Assembly: GCA_037833965.1 (NCBI GenBank)
Contig: AP031358.1
Location: 18,422,001 to 18,486,000, forward strand
Length of the DNA: 64,000 bases
Source of the DNA: Marchantia polymorpha subsp. ruderalis
Taxonomy: Eukaryota; Streptophyta; Marchantiopsida; Marchantiales; Marchantiaceae
Direction of reading: 5' to 3'
Below, piece by piece: positions 36,567 through 49,619 of the stretch (the stretch's first letter is position 1; each line of letters starts with the position of its first letter). The notes under the pieces were generated by a model. That model was not told the origin of the DNA and ran no database searches. It was given only the letters and a program-made list of their open reading frames with translations. A program made the translations under genes and the position numbers.

Positions 36567-38650
36567 CATATTAGAATTTAGAAGAGGTTAGAATGCCACT
36601 ATGCAATTGGCAAGCATATGTTTAGACCCTCATGCAATATACAACTCTGCAAATTATTCTTTGCAGCTTTCACAAGGAAATAGTCTCCTATAATTTTTGC
36701 CATATGTCAATCTCACAGTTATGTTTCTGAAGAAGATCAGTGTTTGGCTAAACTATGAAGATGACTTTTTGAGGGTAGAGTGTTCATATTGTCTCGTTTC
36801 AAGTCTCACTATGATGAAAACCCTTCCGTTGACACGTGAGAGTGGTCATGTTGAACTTCCACACATATTCGTGACTGATTCTTATGTCCCACGATGAAGG
36901 TCCGACAAATGTATGATGGACCGGAACTAGAAACTAATAAGTGTTATCATTTTCAAGTAGTATCCGTGTTTAAACAAGAGAGCAATATAGGCTGAAGAGA
37001 ATCCTTTTGCAAGAATTCATGCACAATATCCAATCTGTGAAGCTCAGAAATTTGTAGCTCATGTGAATCTTCTTCTGTCACTTCTTTGTATGATCAGAAG
37101 TTTTCACAAGATTTCTTAGGAGGCCTAACTCCAGTTCGAATGCATCTTACCGGTAAAACAAAACCTGTGCACAGATTTCTCTCCTGTGATATATTGTTGA
37201 GGTGTTATCAGAGTTTTTCATTCGGTATTCTTTGTGCGACATCGTGATAACATGCTTTTTCATAGCGGGATTCTCAGCGCATTTTAAATCGCCAGCACGC
37301 TCAGAACTGTCACGTGTGTGTTTTTGCATTCGACGTTTGGTCGAATAATGTTTTTGCCATTTTTTTATAAATGTGGTACTTTCGAAGCACAAATGCTTTT
37401 GCAATTGGACTGCGTGTGGACGTTGAGTTAAGGAGAATCTTTACAGCATAAATTCTCTAAGTATGCACGACCTCGTGCAGCAGAGCATGCAGAATGGTGA
37501 TCAAAGATGACATAGTCAGTCTGTCATCTTAGCTGTCTGTTATCCGACTCTGTCATCTTTGATCACCATTGCCATCTCCGTCTATGTTCTGAACACAATC
37601 ATTATTTTCTATGGAGCATCTGCGTCTGTACGCAGTTCGAGGAATATTGCCGAAGTTTTGAGTTCGACTCACTCAACCAGGTTTTAACCTCTGACCCTTA
37701 CTAGAACTCTAATTTACAATCTTATGTGATTCACCCAAAGCCTCAGTTCATCATTTACAAACACTTGGGCGAAGAATTTCCATTTGATGCCGACCGTTCA
37801 CATTTTGCCTGCTCCGGGTTACAGTCAATCTACAGCTGATGCTGTGCGTTGTTTGCAAGACGCGGACAAACCTCTCAGTGGAATTTCCTTCAAAACCCCT
37901 CTATGATTCGCTAGTTCCAGAACCAAGGACATTTGTAGGAATTTTCAATTATTCTTAAGCTTGATTACTTCCGTAGTCTGTTGTTCTCAAACTAAAGTGT
38001 ATCCCCATAATTATAACCATCCGATACAATGAGTTGTTTTTTCCATATAACACGTCCAATTGATCCATGAAGAGATGGTTCTTACCATATACTGGAGCTC
38101 TGTTCGGGGCATTAACCCAAGGAAAGTATGAAAGTCTGATACCAAAAAGATACATGTTATAAGAGTGAAATTCTTAGAAATCTTACTATCTGCAGTCAAT
38201 CTCAATAGTTACAGAAAGTGACATAATACAATGTACATATAATACTGGAAAATAGCAATCTTACGACATCATGGTTTCTCTGGTTCCACAAAGTCCAATC
38301 AAACCTTCACTACCAAGGGAGCTCTCGCGGCAGGAACGAGAAGAACTGTCAATCACGATGCACGATGAGGGCATTCTCTTACACACAATGAGCCGCCGAT
38401 TTCTTCCATCTCCACTCGATGCGAGGTAGTGGAGGATCGATCTTTCAACTCTACGCGATAAACGCGAAGCAGATCTGATGGTCATCGAACCTCTCTCACA
38501 CTCGCACACCACTCACTCATCGGTCGCGTCAGAAGCCGTCCAGGAATCTCCCACTCGCACACTGGCAGCCCATCTGCGGGCACTGGGCTGCTTCTCGACC
38601 ATCCCCGCGTCCGTGACCCTCTAAATTACATTATTTTGCCATTATAACTC
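36567..38650. repeat. Downstream block of TORNADO1-like gene a
   Basis: 36567-37440 is colinear with 57805-58670. From about 37190 it also matches 46170-46370, and 37513-38650 matches 47180-48450. It holds the 3' region of gene a. A piece reading HPKPQFIIYKHLGEEFPFDA (near 37733) looks protein-like in both copies but meets stops, so a decayed gene may be embedded. No intact gene is visible. Confidence 0.75.
37493..37570. repeat. 20-bp perfect inverted repeat around a 38-base loop
   Basis: AATGGTGATCAAAGATGACA at 37493-37512 is the exact inverse of 37551-37570. The homologous site at 47180-47245 has only the right arm, so the left arm is an addition. Confidence 0.9.
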
Positions 38651-40348
38651 GTCACCCGGTTAGGTTTAAATAATTCTACGTGGCTAAAACTGAATATTTG
38701 TCAAGGCGCCAAGTAAATGGAAAAATATTTCAAGTTCATTCAATATTCACCAAACCAACATTTGTTCCTGTTCATTAAGCACACAAAAGAGATTCAGTTT
38801 GGTTGATTCCACTCTTTATGTTTTGATGTCACTTTTCATAAATATTACACAACCCTAATGACGGGCCGAAGATTATACCACGATGTACTATTGTTAAGAT
38901 TATCGTATATGTATATGTGGGTTTACAACTTGTATTATTATTTTTATGTAGAATTGAGTTGGAGCGTGGTTCAAGATTGGGGAGTTCTAAACTCAATATC
39001 GTTGCTCAGAATGACACTGAGAGAAGATATAACAAATTAAGCGAATATATAGTACCTGGCGTACGAGAAAAATCATGTGCAAGTGATCCATCTAAATGGA
39101 TACTGCATTCTGAACACAAAAATATGACCAATTGTCCAGATTAAATGACCAGAGAATTGTACCAGTCCACAATCAAATCTACATTCCCATTGACAAATTT
39201 CCTAACGAGAGATCCATCTGACATTGGGCAGAAGGTGAAGAACAAACACATCGACTGTTCGAGAGAATGTCCATCTGAAATTTAAGCTAACACAGGAGAG
39301 ATATGAGGTGAACTAAAACGTGCATACATGACGTAAATCATAAGGCAAGTGATGAAGTAAATAACCTGTGAAAGCCAACGATTAGAGCGAGAACCTACAC
39401 AAAATATTGCATGTGAACATGTCCACATCAGTTTCAGTATTTCTAGAATAATCTTACTTACTTGAATCCCTTATCTAAATAAGGACAGCTTTCATAACAT
39501 ATAGAACCAATAGAAACAGTTAGGCCTGACACAATTATAGAAGAGAATCACACACTGACTGGAAAAGAAAATCGCGTTTGCAACATTCAGTTTTTGCTCT
39601 TTTTCTCATCTCAGCTGCAATCATTCAACATCATCTTCGAAACTGCACAGAGGATGAACAAGGAAAGAAACGGATCCCAATAAGATCGTGTGAATGTCGC
39701 TCTCTCTTTTGAGCAAAAATAATTGGGGTATGAGGATGAATGTGGTGTGAAAATCACAGCCACGGACTAAAGAATAATCGGCATCAAGCATACCTTCACC
39801 GTAGAACTCACAACTCATTTTTCGTTTACAGCCCCGCTAACAAACCATTCCAGGTCGACTGCCTCCTCACTAGACCTCGACAACCGGGACAAAGTCGATA
39901 AAACTGTGGTAGATCCATTTCCAACGTTAGGCATCTTCAAGACGGCCTGGAATGCTGGATGATTGTCGTCGCAGCAAAGCTTCCGCTCAGTCGATCTCGG
40001 TGACAGTCTTGTTCCTAATAATATCCTTGAGTTGCATTGAAAGGACCCCTCTTAGCTATATCAGCGTTGACGACCTAAATCTAAACCGAAGGTAGCATAT
40101 AGAAGCAATTGAGTCCTAACACAGAAGATATATGCTCCGTTCATTTTCGCTGGACAGTAGCCATCTGAGCTCAAAGTGAACGCAACGATGAGGTGCATGA
40201 GACAATTGTAAATTGTACAATTTAAGGACGGAGCATTACGCTATACCACCCCTACTTAAAGCGACAGAAAAAGCATCTGGCGCCCGCTTGACCTCTTACG
40301 GCCTCTGCAGTGTAGGAAAAATGATCAGCTCCTTTGAGGTTGTTTCCA
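38651..40348. other. 3' flank of the DUF707 gene, no other gene seen
   Basis: The sequence is of mixed composition. The part nearest 40348 probably contains the DUF707 3' untranslated region. Short frames at 38858-39144 (plus) and 39621-39818 (minus) have no domain or splice support. Confidence 0.5.
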
Positions 40349-43300
40349 TTACCCTGTCCTATTCGGTCCTCTGGCTTTATTTCTCGAGGCTTTCTTGGCT
40401 TGCTTTGCCGACGGATCAACAGGAGCAAATCTGCGCCAACAAGAAATAATTGGATTAGATCTCCCGTAAGGATGTTGTTGAACAATTACTTTTAGCAATT
40501 ACTATCATATCATGCTTTCATTTCTAGCCGATAATATGTGGAGGACAAATATAAATCACCTTCCATCTGGCTTGGTTTCAACAGCGTAATGGTTTTCTTC
40601 GGACGGAAGCTCTACTTTGAATGGATCCATCCATTCTGGATCGCTTGCAGCTGCTCTTCTCCATCGTCGTGAGAACGCTTGCAACTCAACATTAGATCTA
40701 TTTCTAATCTGCAGGCCAGAATTGACAATCGAATGCCTCCATCAGAGATGTCCGTACAAGACATCAAAACAATACAGAACGAGGAACAGAAGTCAGAAAG
40801 TCAAAACTGACCTCTCCTCGAGTGTCCACAGCGTCGGGATCCTGTAAAACAACAAGAGCGGGGAGTATGAAATATTAGCGCCACTCGAGAGGAACCATCT
40901 CATGCATGGTTTACAAAGGCATTAGCTCAAAGGACAACCCCCTCCGGAACATGGTTCGCCTGCGGAAGATATTCCAACATGCTGAAGTGGCCTTTAAGAT
41001 CACTGGTTTTGTCTGGCTTACGTAGTACATTTCTTGGCTTGTGTGCACTCATTCTCTAGTCCATAAGTTCTCCTCGGCATAGACAGTCCTGTACCTTCAG
41101 GCTTCCTGAACAAACGGTCCTGTCTGTAGCTCCTTGGGAGACAGAAGCTCAGGAGATCTAAGAGTAAAGCGGAATCTTCTCAGGTTTGCAGGTACTCAGA
41201 CAGTACTGCCATTTATGCAATGTGGTCTAAAACCAAACTCGAGATGCGTTCGATTTCTAGTTAGTAGTCAATGTATATACTAAGATATGGAGTAAAAGTC
41301 CCTGACCTTGCTTTCTCAGTCATACTCCTTGCTCCATAAAATACCTCGATCCCTCTACTCAGGACACACTAGAGATCTGACCCATAGGGATGTAGGCACT
41401 TGGTTCGACCCCGGTTTTCTCTTGTGGTATTACTAGCCAATCTCAGAGGTCAGGAGAAAAGGTTACACCAGTCTTAGACTTCAAATACTCCAACCTCGTC
41501 GTATCTTTGAGAATGAGACAAATAGCGGCAAGATGCTTGCTAGCAAATTCAGCTCATTTCACAAACCACCTCCGGTTGGTTCGATTTACTTCTTCGAAGT
41601 ATCTGATATGAAACCTTCTGGGATAATTCCTTTCTTTGCTCTGGATCTTCATTCGGTACAACATAGGAATGTCAAGATACGACGCTCACTATATCATCTT
41701 TACTCATCATTCCATGTCACTAACAGGGATCGAACTTAACGTAAAACGGAGAATCACATTGAGAAGACCTCCACACAGGCTGGCACATGGTGACCAACAA
41801 CAACGAATACATCGGGATATATTCGTTGTATATCAATGTGTGTTTCATAATGAAGTGTCCTCAAAATAGTCTCTCCCTTTCATCACTGGATCAATAAATA
41901 GCAGATGGAAGCACTTGAGGATCAAGGTCATTTCGAGGCCCTCTCAATCAACCGTTATCTCGTTTTACTCAAGAAACGAGATCATTGTCTTCCTTACATA
42001 AGGCATATGGAGTGCTGAATAGAAAACATTGTCAAGATCACGATTGAAGATTACAGACCGCCTGAATCAAAATGCATGTTCTTGTGGGGCTGCTACTTGC
42101 ACACTTTGTATCAAACTGCTGACTAAGTTCCGACCCATTCTTAGAGAAAGTCCAATAAATAAAATCTAAACCTGAATTTAAATAAAATCTTCTGAGCGAA
42201 AGGTTCTCAGGCCCAGGAAAAAGGAAAGTCTCGACCGCAGACATGTAGAAACATACCAGGAGGCTAGCGTCAAGCACGTTAGCAGTCCTCAGATTTGTTT
42301 GACTCTCTGCAGTCTGTCACAGATTCCAAGTTGAGTGCGCTACAGGTTTAGATTACCTTGGGCAAAAAGTAGGGCTTGTCACTTAAAGTCGAAATCCTAG
42401 TCAGACCGATCACTGAATCGTTCTAACTTCCATACTCTTGAAACTGCAATCATCAAAAAGTTACTGGAGCAAAGCGTGATTTCCATCGCCGACAAAAAAT
42501 TGCACAAGAACTTCATCCTCACAAGCATACCTTGTCATGAGGTTGACCTCCCAAGGAGGGAATGCCTTCGTGAACAATATATTCACTGTCGATGATACCC
42601 ACTTTCTCACTGCGAACTCCCTTAAAAATGAAAATAAAGATTATGAGTGCCATTATGGAGACCTGTGATATAGTTCTAAAATCATTTCACGACTAGATAG
42701 CAAATTAATCATGATCGCTACTCGATCACTCACATCTCTATTCGAGAAGATAGAATGCCACTTCTTGCAGAGTTTACCAAAAACCCACACCCATCATATA
42801 TATTTAAAAAAAGCAGTTGATACCAAGGGGTTCAGAGATGTACCTGGGCACAGTAACCAAGCTTGTAGTCTAGACCCCAGGCATGAACTAAGTCATTCTG
42901 CTCAGCAAAAAGTGAAGTCAAATTCAGGCCACGGAAAGGAGCTGCGCGAAAAATAAACTGAACCCGAACAGCAACCATAGTCTAAACCAGATGTAAAGAG
43001 TTCAGAGATTGAATTGGAATACACATGAGAAATATTCAACAGACGATATATGAGAGCTAGTGTGCTTTGAGGACGAAGTGGTATATTCGATTTTAACAAA
43101 ATAGGTGACTGGCAACAGTTCATGGTTTTCCCTTAAGCAGGTTGGACAAATCTCCACACCGCTCTTGATGATAACAAAGAACTAGTATTTTTATCACCGT
43201 GTCGTTGCAGTCAGCCTCTTATGATCAACAACCGGTAGGTTTCTTCCAAAGTTCACAAGTAGGTTTGTCTTCAGCTCCAGCATAAAAAGGGCTGCTTCAA

Positions 43301-45777
43301 TTTACATACTCTAACATCGTTGTCTCAACTTCATGATTAATGAAGACTCCAATGCAGAGCTAAACAAACCTGAATCATGTACCAAGTGCACCTCCACGCA
43401 GCCCGAGAAAACACTGGAGCCATCATATTAACCCAGAAATATCAGTCAGAAAAGTCCAGATTTCCATAAGACCAGGATTTTTTTCAGAAGATCTTTTCCC
43501 GAACCAGGCCTGATCTCACGGAAGATGATAGACAATGTCATGCTTTTGATACTAATCTCCACTTACCCTATACACGGAGGACCGGTGCTATTGGCGTTAC
43601 ATGAGTTCCATCCAGTTCCTGTTATCAAGCGTCTGCATTTACATTCAGATGATCAGAAACGTTCATGTATCATAAATGAAGAAACATACTCAACGAGAAA
43701 TGTCCTCAGGTTCAAACCTGACAGGAGCAATATGCATATACATATAAATACAAAGCAACAGACAGGCCGCTAATACTCAGGGTCTAAAGAAGAGCAATGA
43801 TCTTTGATAGAATAGATCATGTTAGCATCTGTACCCTGCTATCAGAGATCAGACTAGTTGACAAATAAGAATTTGCTCTTGCCTGTGAACTCTCTCTGTG
43901 GGTTGGCGTACAGTTAAAATGTGGTGAACCTCTGAAGAGCTTGAAGCGAGGGCAGGCTGAGAAATCTCAAGTCCTTCATCTTCCATGATGTTTAGATATC
44001 TGTCGCCGATGACAAGAACTTTGTTTAGGCCCGAGGTTGCACAAGGATGATATCTCTTGTACTGCAAACTTTTAAGTACAAACCTTAACCAGCTGAAATG
44101 TAGAACGAGAGCATACACCAGTTAAGTTCATGAATTTCTTGATTTATGAATCAACAGTTGTACTTCAGGGTGGTTACTTAGAAGCTTAATCACTTCCTTA
44201 CAAAGATAACACTGCAAATGGGCTAACAACGTTCCAACCGGTAAAACAAGCAAAACAAGACGATGTTACAGTATTTTCATACCTGTCAGCGTGGAAAACT
44301 TCCACCCCGAGATCTTCGTCCCAGAGGAATATATAATTGTACCTCGCGACGATGTCCGGGTGCAGAAACCGCTTGGCATACCACCTACCCAGAGATGTGC
44401 TCAAATTGATTATTTAAAAATTGGTTGTTTTGGAATTAAGTACGTAGACGAATCAACAACCAAGTGACGTCCCAACCACTCTATTGTAGTCTATTAAGTT
44501 GGCTATCGATTAAAATAAATGAGACCTCCTGGTGTTGAGCCAGAGCCTAAATACATACAGGTATCACGTAGCTCAAAATTCTGCAGAAAAAAAATTACCC
44601 CTTGGCCATGCAGAACATGTCAGAGTTGGATGAGACAGCTTTGGATATTTATGAATAACATGATTCCGAACAGAAAGGAACCTTCTCTAAGTGCTTCCCT
44701 ATTAGAACAAAGACGATCCAACCGAAACAAGAAAATCCACTTATGACGAGATCGGTTCCGTGAGACCAGAATTTCACTATCAAATAGAGCTCCATTCAAT
44801 CTACAAGCGTTTGACTCCTGGTTACGAAAGGCAAAAAAATGTGCTCACCATTTTGTCTGATTGGCAGCCATTACATGAATTGCTTGAGGAGTCCACTCCA
44901 TATCCATCCACGCGTCTACTTGTCCATCGTAGTGGAAGAGCATGATCGTAAAATTGTCTGCGGGGAACTGTTAGAGAGCTAGTGAGATCTACATAGGCAT
45001 CATGGATAATGTACAAGATGAAAATGGTATCCACACCGTAAGTCTGGACAAGATTGATATTTTTCAAAATTACATGCAGAAAGCTGCGATTACGAAAACA
45101 TTCCTTTACAGAATGTTCATTTTGATTGTTGGTTATCTTTATCACAACCATCTGTATCCAGATTTGGATTTGATAAAGATAAACCACTTCACCAGAATTC
45201 AAATGTTTTAACTACTTATCGAATACGTATAATCTGAAAATGCACCTTCTGGATAATTTTATCCACATTGCTTTTCTGCTTGATACCAACAGCCATAGCA
45301 AGAAGGTTTTGAGACATGGCTGCATCCTGCACACAAAACAACGACCTTCAAGAGTTCATCAGTTTTTTTGAGGGATGTACTGCTCATTTGCTCCTGTCTA
45401 GATCAATAAAAGCTCCATATTGTGATAATTTCTGTAGAACACATAAGAATTGACCCATATGCACCAACAACGAAATAATGAGAAGCGCTGAGCCAGAAAA
45501 AAGCGTCTGACAAATTAGAAAGCGGTTTGACTGAGCAGTTTAATTGAACAAACAATTGAGTTAGACAGTAGAAAAACAACAGTAGATCTGATGAAGCGAA
45601 TCTACCACAGTGAGGAGATCACGTTCTTACGTTTTCGGAAACCTTCCATAAGTGTCTACGTTCAAGGTCTGAAGTAGCCTCCACTATTCCACTTGGCAAG
45701 GTTTCAGTACCCTCTCGCTTTCCAGGTTTCGGACATTCGTTCGGACGTTCTTTGACTGGTGAAGCTTGCGCTTGTAC
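40349..45777 (-). CDS. DUF707 (lysine-ketoglutarate reductase trans-splicing-related) membrane protein, 5' end not found
   Basis: Twelve exons on the minus strand: 45777-45631, 45326-45246, 44967-44849, 44384-44283, 43999-43883, 43632-43567, 43436-43370, 42897-42844, 42620-42531, 40841-40812, 40708-40560, 40430-40349 (stop TAA). Phases agree throughout, giving 367 residues. Family hallmarks occur in order: TLPSGIVEATSD, LLAMAVGIKQK, MLFHYDG, YAKRFLHPDIVARYNYIFLW, DEDLGVEVFHADRY, GLEISQPAL, MMAPVFSRAAWRC, NDLVHAWGLDYKLGYCAQ and EYIVHEGIPSLGG. The family is plant-wide and its enzymatic role is unsettled; members usually start with a membrane anchor, which would lie in an unrecognised exon beyond 45.8 kb. 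Two oddities occur. The intron after 43883 uses a GC donor (CACAG/gcaag). The exon starting at 43436 is preceded by TT instead of AG, with no nearby substitute, so correct splicing is doubtful. Confidence 0.88.
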
Positions 45778-46169
45778 CTGCAAGCAGATAATCTTCATCA
45801 TGCGTTTGGGTAGAAGTCCTAATGTTAAGTCAGATCTTCCGGACGAGAAACAAAGGACTTCCTGAAAATTAATGTGCTCATAGGTAACTCAGAAAGACGC
45901 GAAACTGCCCGCTACTCAAATTAGAAATAAGGTGCAAAAAACCGAAGCTCAAGGTACAAACTGGGTTCATCAGATGAAGCTCCTCTCATCCACCACACCT
46001 TGCAGAACCTACTGAATAGCAAGGTTCTATTGTGACAAAAACAGGATAAACACGGTTGAGTCCCATAGTGTTCCGAAATCAAATGATCAGAGGGTGCAGC
46101 ACTGGCTTATAAAAGTGTCGCTTTATATTCTAACTGAGGTAAGTCTTACGTTTCCGGCAAGGACTGGGC
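45778..46169. other. Region upstream of the DUF707 exons
   Basis: The missing first exon(s) of the minus-strand DUF707 gene should lie here or further right, but no frame shows a start codon followed by a convincing membrane anchor and a matching donor. Confidence 0.35.
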
Positions 46170-48450
46170 GATTATTAGAGATTTTCGTTTGGTATTCTTG
46201 GTGCGACATCGTGATAACATGCTGTTTCATAGCGGGGTTCTCAGCGCATTTTAAATCGCCAGCACGCTCAGAACTGTCACGTGTATAAATGTGGTACTAT
46301 CGAAGCACGAATGCTTTTGCAATTCGACTGCGTGTGGACGTTGAGTTCAAGAGAATCTTTACGTGGAGCATAAATTGTGGATGTGTTATGAGAGTTTTCC
46401 CTTCCGTATTCTTCACGCTACAAATAACATGCTTCACGCTATTCCGTATTCTTCACGCTACCTGGTAACATGCTTGTGCTGGCAGTGATCTCAGCACATT
46501 TCAAATCACTAGCACGGTCAGAACTGTCACGTGTATAATGAATATGGTGGCACCAAATCTCTTGCTATTGGACTGTGCGTGGACTTTTAGCTACAGAGAC
46601 TCTTCACGTCTAGAACAAAACTCGCTCACCCAAATAGTCTTCCGATATCAGAGACAATAACGATCATAGTCATGGCGATGAGATGAAAGGAGAAAAATAT
46701 CAATAATCTATTTCATACGGTCAATCCACATAATTTATACCTTTTTAAAATAGGCCAGAAAGCTTCCTTCCAATACTTCACATCAACCTCAATCAACTTG
46801 AGCTAGATCCAGAGCTTCACTGCAATGTACAATTAGTTTGCCGAACCAGATCTCGGATGTCTTCATGCTCCGACGTCACGTCATGCAGTGTTCAAGATGC
46901 GCAGGCGTGGACTTTCCTAATCTGTACTTTAAAACACGAGTCGGGCATTGCAGCGGCAGTCCCTTGAAGAGATGAACCCCGCCGCGCGGACGACTTTGTC
47001 AAATGTTGGTCCTGTGATTGAGGTTGAGGATGATGCAGAGTTTGTGAAACTTTGCTTTCTTATACTCGAAAATTATTCTAATTATCGGCGGGCCTGGCAA
47101 CTTCGCACAGGTCTGCAGAAACGGCAGCAGACGCGTTTCTGGTGGCGGGATTGGTGATGCTATGAGCTTTTATCTGGTGAATAGTCAGTCTGTCACCTTA
47201 GCTGTCTGTTATCCGACTCTGTCATCTTTGATCACCACTGCCATCTCCGTCTACGTTCTGAACACAATCATTATTTTCTATGGAGCATCTGCGTCTGTCC
47301 GCAGTTCGAGGAATATTGCGGAAGATTTGAGTTCGACTCACTCAAACAGGTTTTAACCTGTGACCCTTACTATAACTCTAATTTACAATCTTATGTGGTT
47401 CATCCAAAGCCTCAGTTCATCATTTACAAAGACTTGGGTGAATAATTTCCATTTTATGCCGACCGTCCACATTTTGCCTGCTCCGGGTTACAGGCAATCT
47501 ACAGCTGATGCTGCGCGTTGTTTGCCAGACGCTGACAAACCACTCAGTGAAGGTTTCCTTCAAGAAAGACATTTGCAGCCTCTCCGTCATATTGATGGAA
47601 TTTTGCATCGGAAATCGCTGCCACCGCAGTTTCTCGAAAACAGCAATCTTACTACATCATGGTGTCTCTGGTCTCAGAAAGGGCAATCAAAGCTCACTCA
47701 CAGGGAAGAGAAAACAGCAATCTTACTACATCATGGTGTCTCTGGTCTCAGAAAGGGCAATCAAAGCTCACTCACAGGGAAGAGCGAAGCTTCAGGGTAG
47801 AGCATGAAAGACATTTGCAGCAGGAGATGAGAGTTTTACAGCTGCCACAAGTCTTCCATTGTCAGCGTGCTTCAGTATTCTCAGGTCTTCGGTCACATGG
47901 GTCCTGACACGGCCTTGAATTTGTCCTGAGAAACTGCGCATAAATGACCAGAGATTTGCAAAACACACAGAGACTGAAGAGGTGCAGCCTCTCCGTGATA
48001 TTGATGGAATTATGCATCGGAAATCGCTGCCACCGCAGTTTCTCGAAAACAGCAATCTTACGACATAATGGTGTCTCTGGTTTCAGAAAGGGCAATCAAA
48101 CCTTCGCTACCAAGGGAGCTCTCGCAGCAGGACCGAGAGGAATTGTCAATCACAAACAGTGAGGGGTATGCACAATGAGGCCCTTCTGTTCCACAGAAGC
48201 CACCGATTTCTTCCATTTCCATTCGCCGCGAGTTAATGGAGGATCGATCTTTCAACTCTACGCGATAAACGCGAAGCAGATATGAACCTCTCGCACACTC
48301 GCACACCATTCACTCATCGGTGGCGTCAGAAGCCGTCCAGGAATCTCCCACTCGCACATTGGCAGCCCATCTGCGGGCACTGGGCTGCTTCTCGACCATC
48401 CCCTGGTGCGTGAGTTCGTCAGGCGAAGCCTGTAATCTACATTATTTTGG
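46170..48450. repeat. Orphan downstream block of a lost TORNADO1-like unit
   Basis: 46170-46370 matches the flank of gene a at 37190-37440. 46380-47050 matches the flank of gene b at 58470-59100. 47180-48450 matches 37513-38650. No TORNADO1-like coding sequence precedes it. Frames such as 46948-47157 and 47162-47356 (the latter with a hydrophobic stretch) are not intact in the related copies. Confidence 0.75.
47636..47784. repeat. Two tandem copies of a 74-bp unit
   Basis: The unit starting GAAAACAGCAATCTTACTAC at 47636 repeats at 47710. A diverged third copy lies at about 48046 with its own left flank (47574-47635 recurs at 47987-48045), and a fourth relative is at 38245. Long frames across this area are products of the duplication. 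Confidence 0.9.
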
Positions 48451-49619
48451 CATTATAGCTGCGGGAACAGTTAGAATCCAATAATAATACATGAATAGAA
48501 CAGAGTATCTGTTAAGCGTGAAGTAACATATCTACCATCTTTCTGCTTGTGAGTTAAGAAATAGAGTTAATGAAAATAACACATAGACAATTCATGTGTT
48601 TATTTGCCGTCCCATCAATCCAAAACTAATGTAATGCATAGTGAAATAAGATTTCATCTCATTGGTTTAAGAGTCAATGAGTATTTCTTTGTGTTCATGA
48701 TCTAACAGATTTCATTGAGATTGATGGAGCTGACTTGAAATGTGTGTTAAGTGAATTAGCTGGTGCAGTCACAACTATGTTGATTTTTTAATATTTGGGA
48801 GTATGATATGTTTCATGTTTGACACCTCTTTTGAACAAAATGTCTAGTAGGCAATAGTAATGTACTCGTACCAATTAACCAGGTGGACTTTTGTGACAAT
48901 GTGAATTGCAGTTATAAGACTGAAAAAGTATAATTATAGCTCGGGATGTCCTTATCTTAAACCCAATAATATCAAATTATGTTATGGATAAGATCTCTGC
49001 TTAGTTTAAGAGTGATCTAAGCTCCAATTGGAAGCTGTTGCTCTACAATTGTATTTATGATAATATGTGCCTGTTATGTTTCACGTGCATGAGCAAGATA
49101 GATTAGGTGGCCTTCCCTGTAGAGTAGCAGACAAATTAGGTGGATTAACTTGTACATTCAATATACATCTTGTGCATAAATCATTCCGAATAACACTTTC
49201 TCGGGTGATTCATTGACTCCACATTACCCCATGCAGAGTAATAAGAAATTATGGTTAGATTGCAGCAATCTTGAGCGTTCAATGGACGAGGCTATTGCTT
49301 TTGTCACGGACATGATCAACGAAATTGTCGTTTGCACAGTTGTAAATAGAATTATAAACAAGAACAATGATGGACTTAACCATGTTAAATTTTTTTCTTA
49401 ATTGGATTGAAGAATCACTATTATCTAGCATTTAGCATCAGAATTATTTCTGAAGTCATGTATACCGCACAGTTTCCCTTGATTTGCAAGCAACTTGGAA
49501 AAAATGTTTCTTGAGAGGTTTGACGTTGAGCTCAGCAAGTATCATGCTGGTTCTATCAACTTCTATAAAACGCGATAAACAAGCAAGAGTGCTCGTAGCT
49601 TGGACGAAATTCGATATTA
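48451..49619. other. Intergenic spacer, no gene seen
   Basis: Moderately AT-rich unique sequence between two decayed unit pieces. Short frames such as 49213-49401 have no support. Confidence 0.6.

Noticed and set aside
41400..41415. tRNA or SINE B box GGTTCGACCCCGG inside a DUF707 intron
   Set aside because: The flanks do not fold into a cloverleaf and no A box lies at the right distance.
47360..47907. Overlapping plus-strand frames of 82-146 residues
   Set aside because: Their length comes from the 74-bp tandem repeat; the equivalent region at 37.7-38.3 kb has no such frame.
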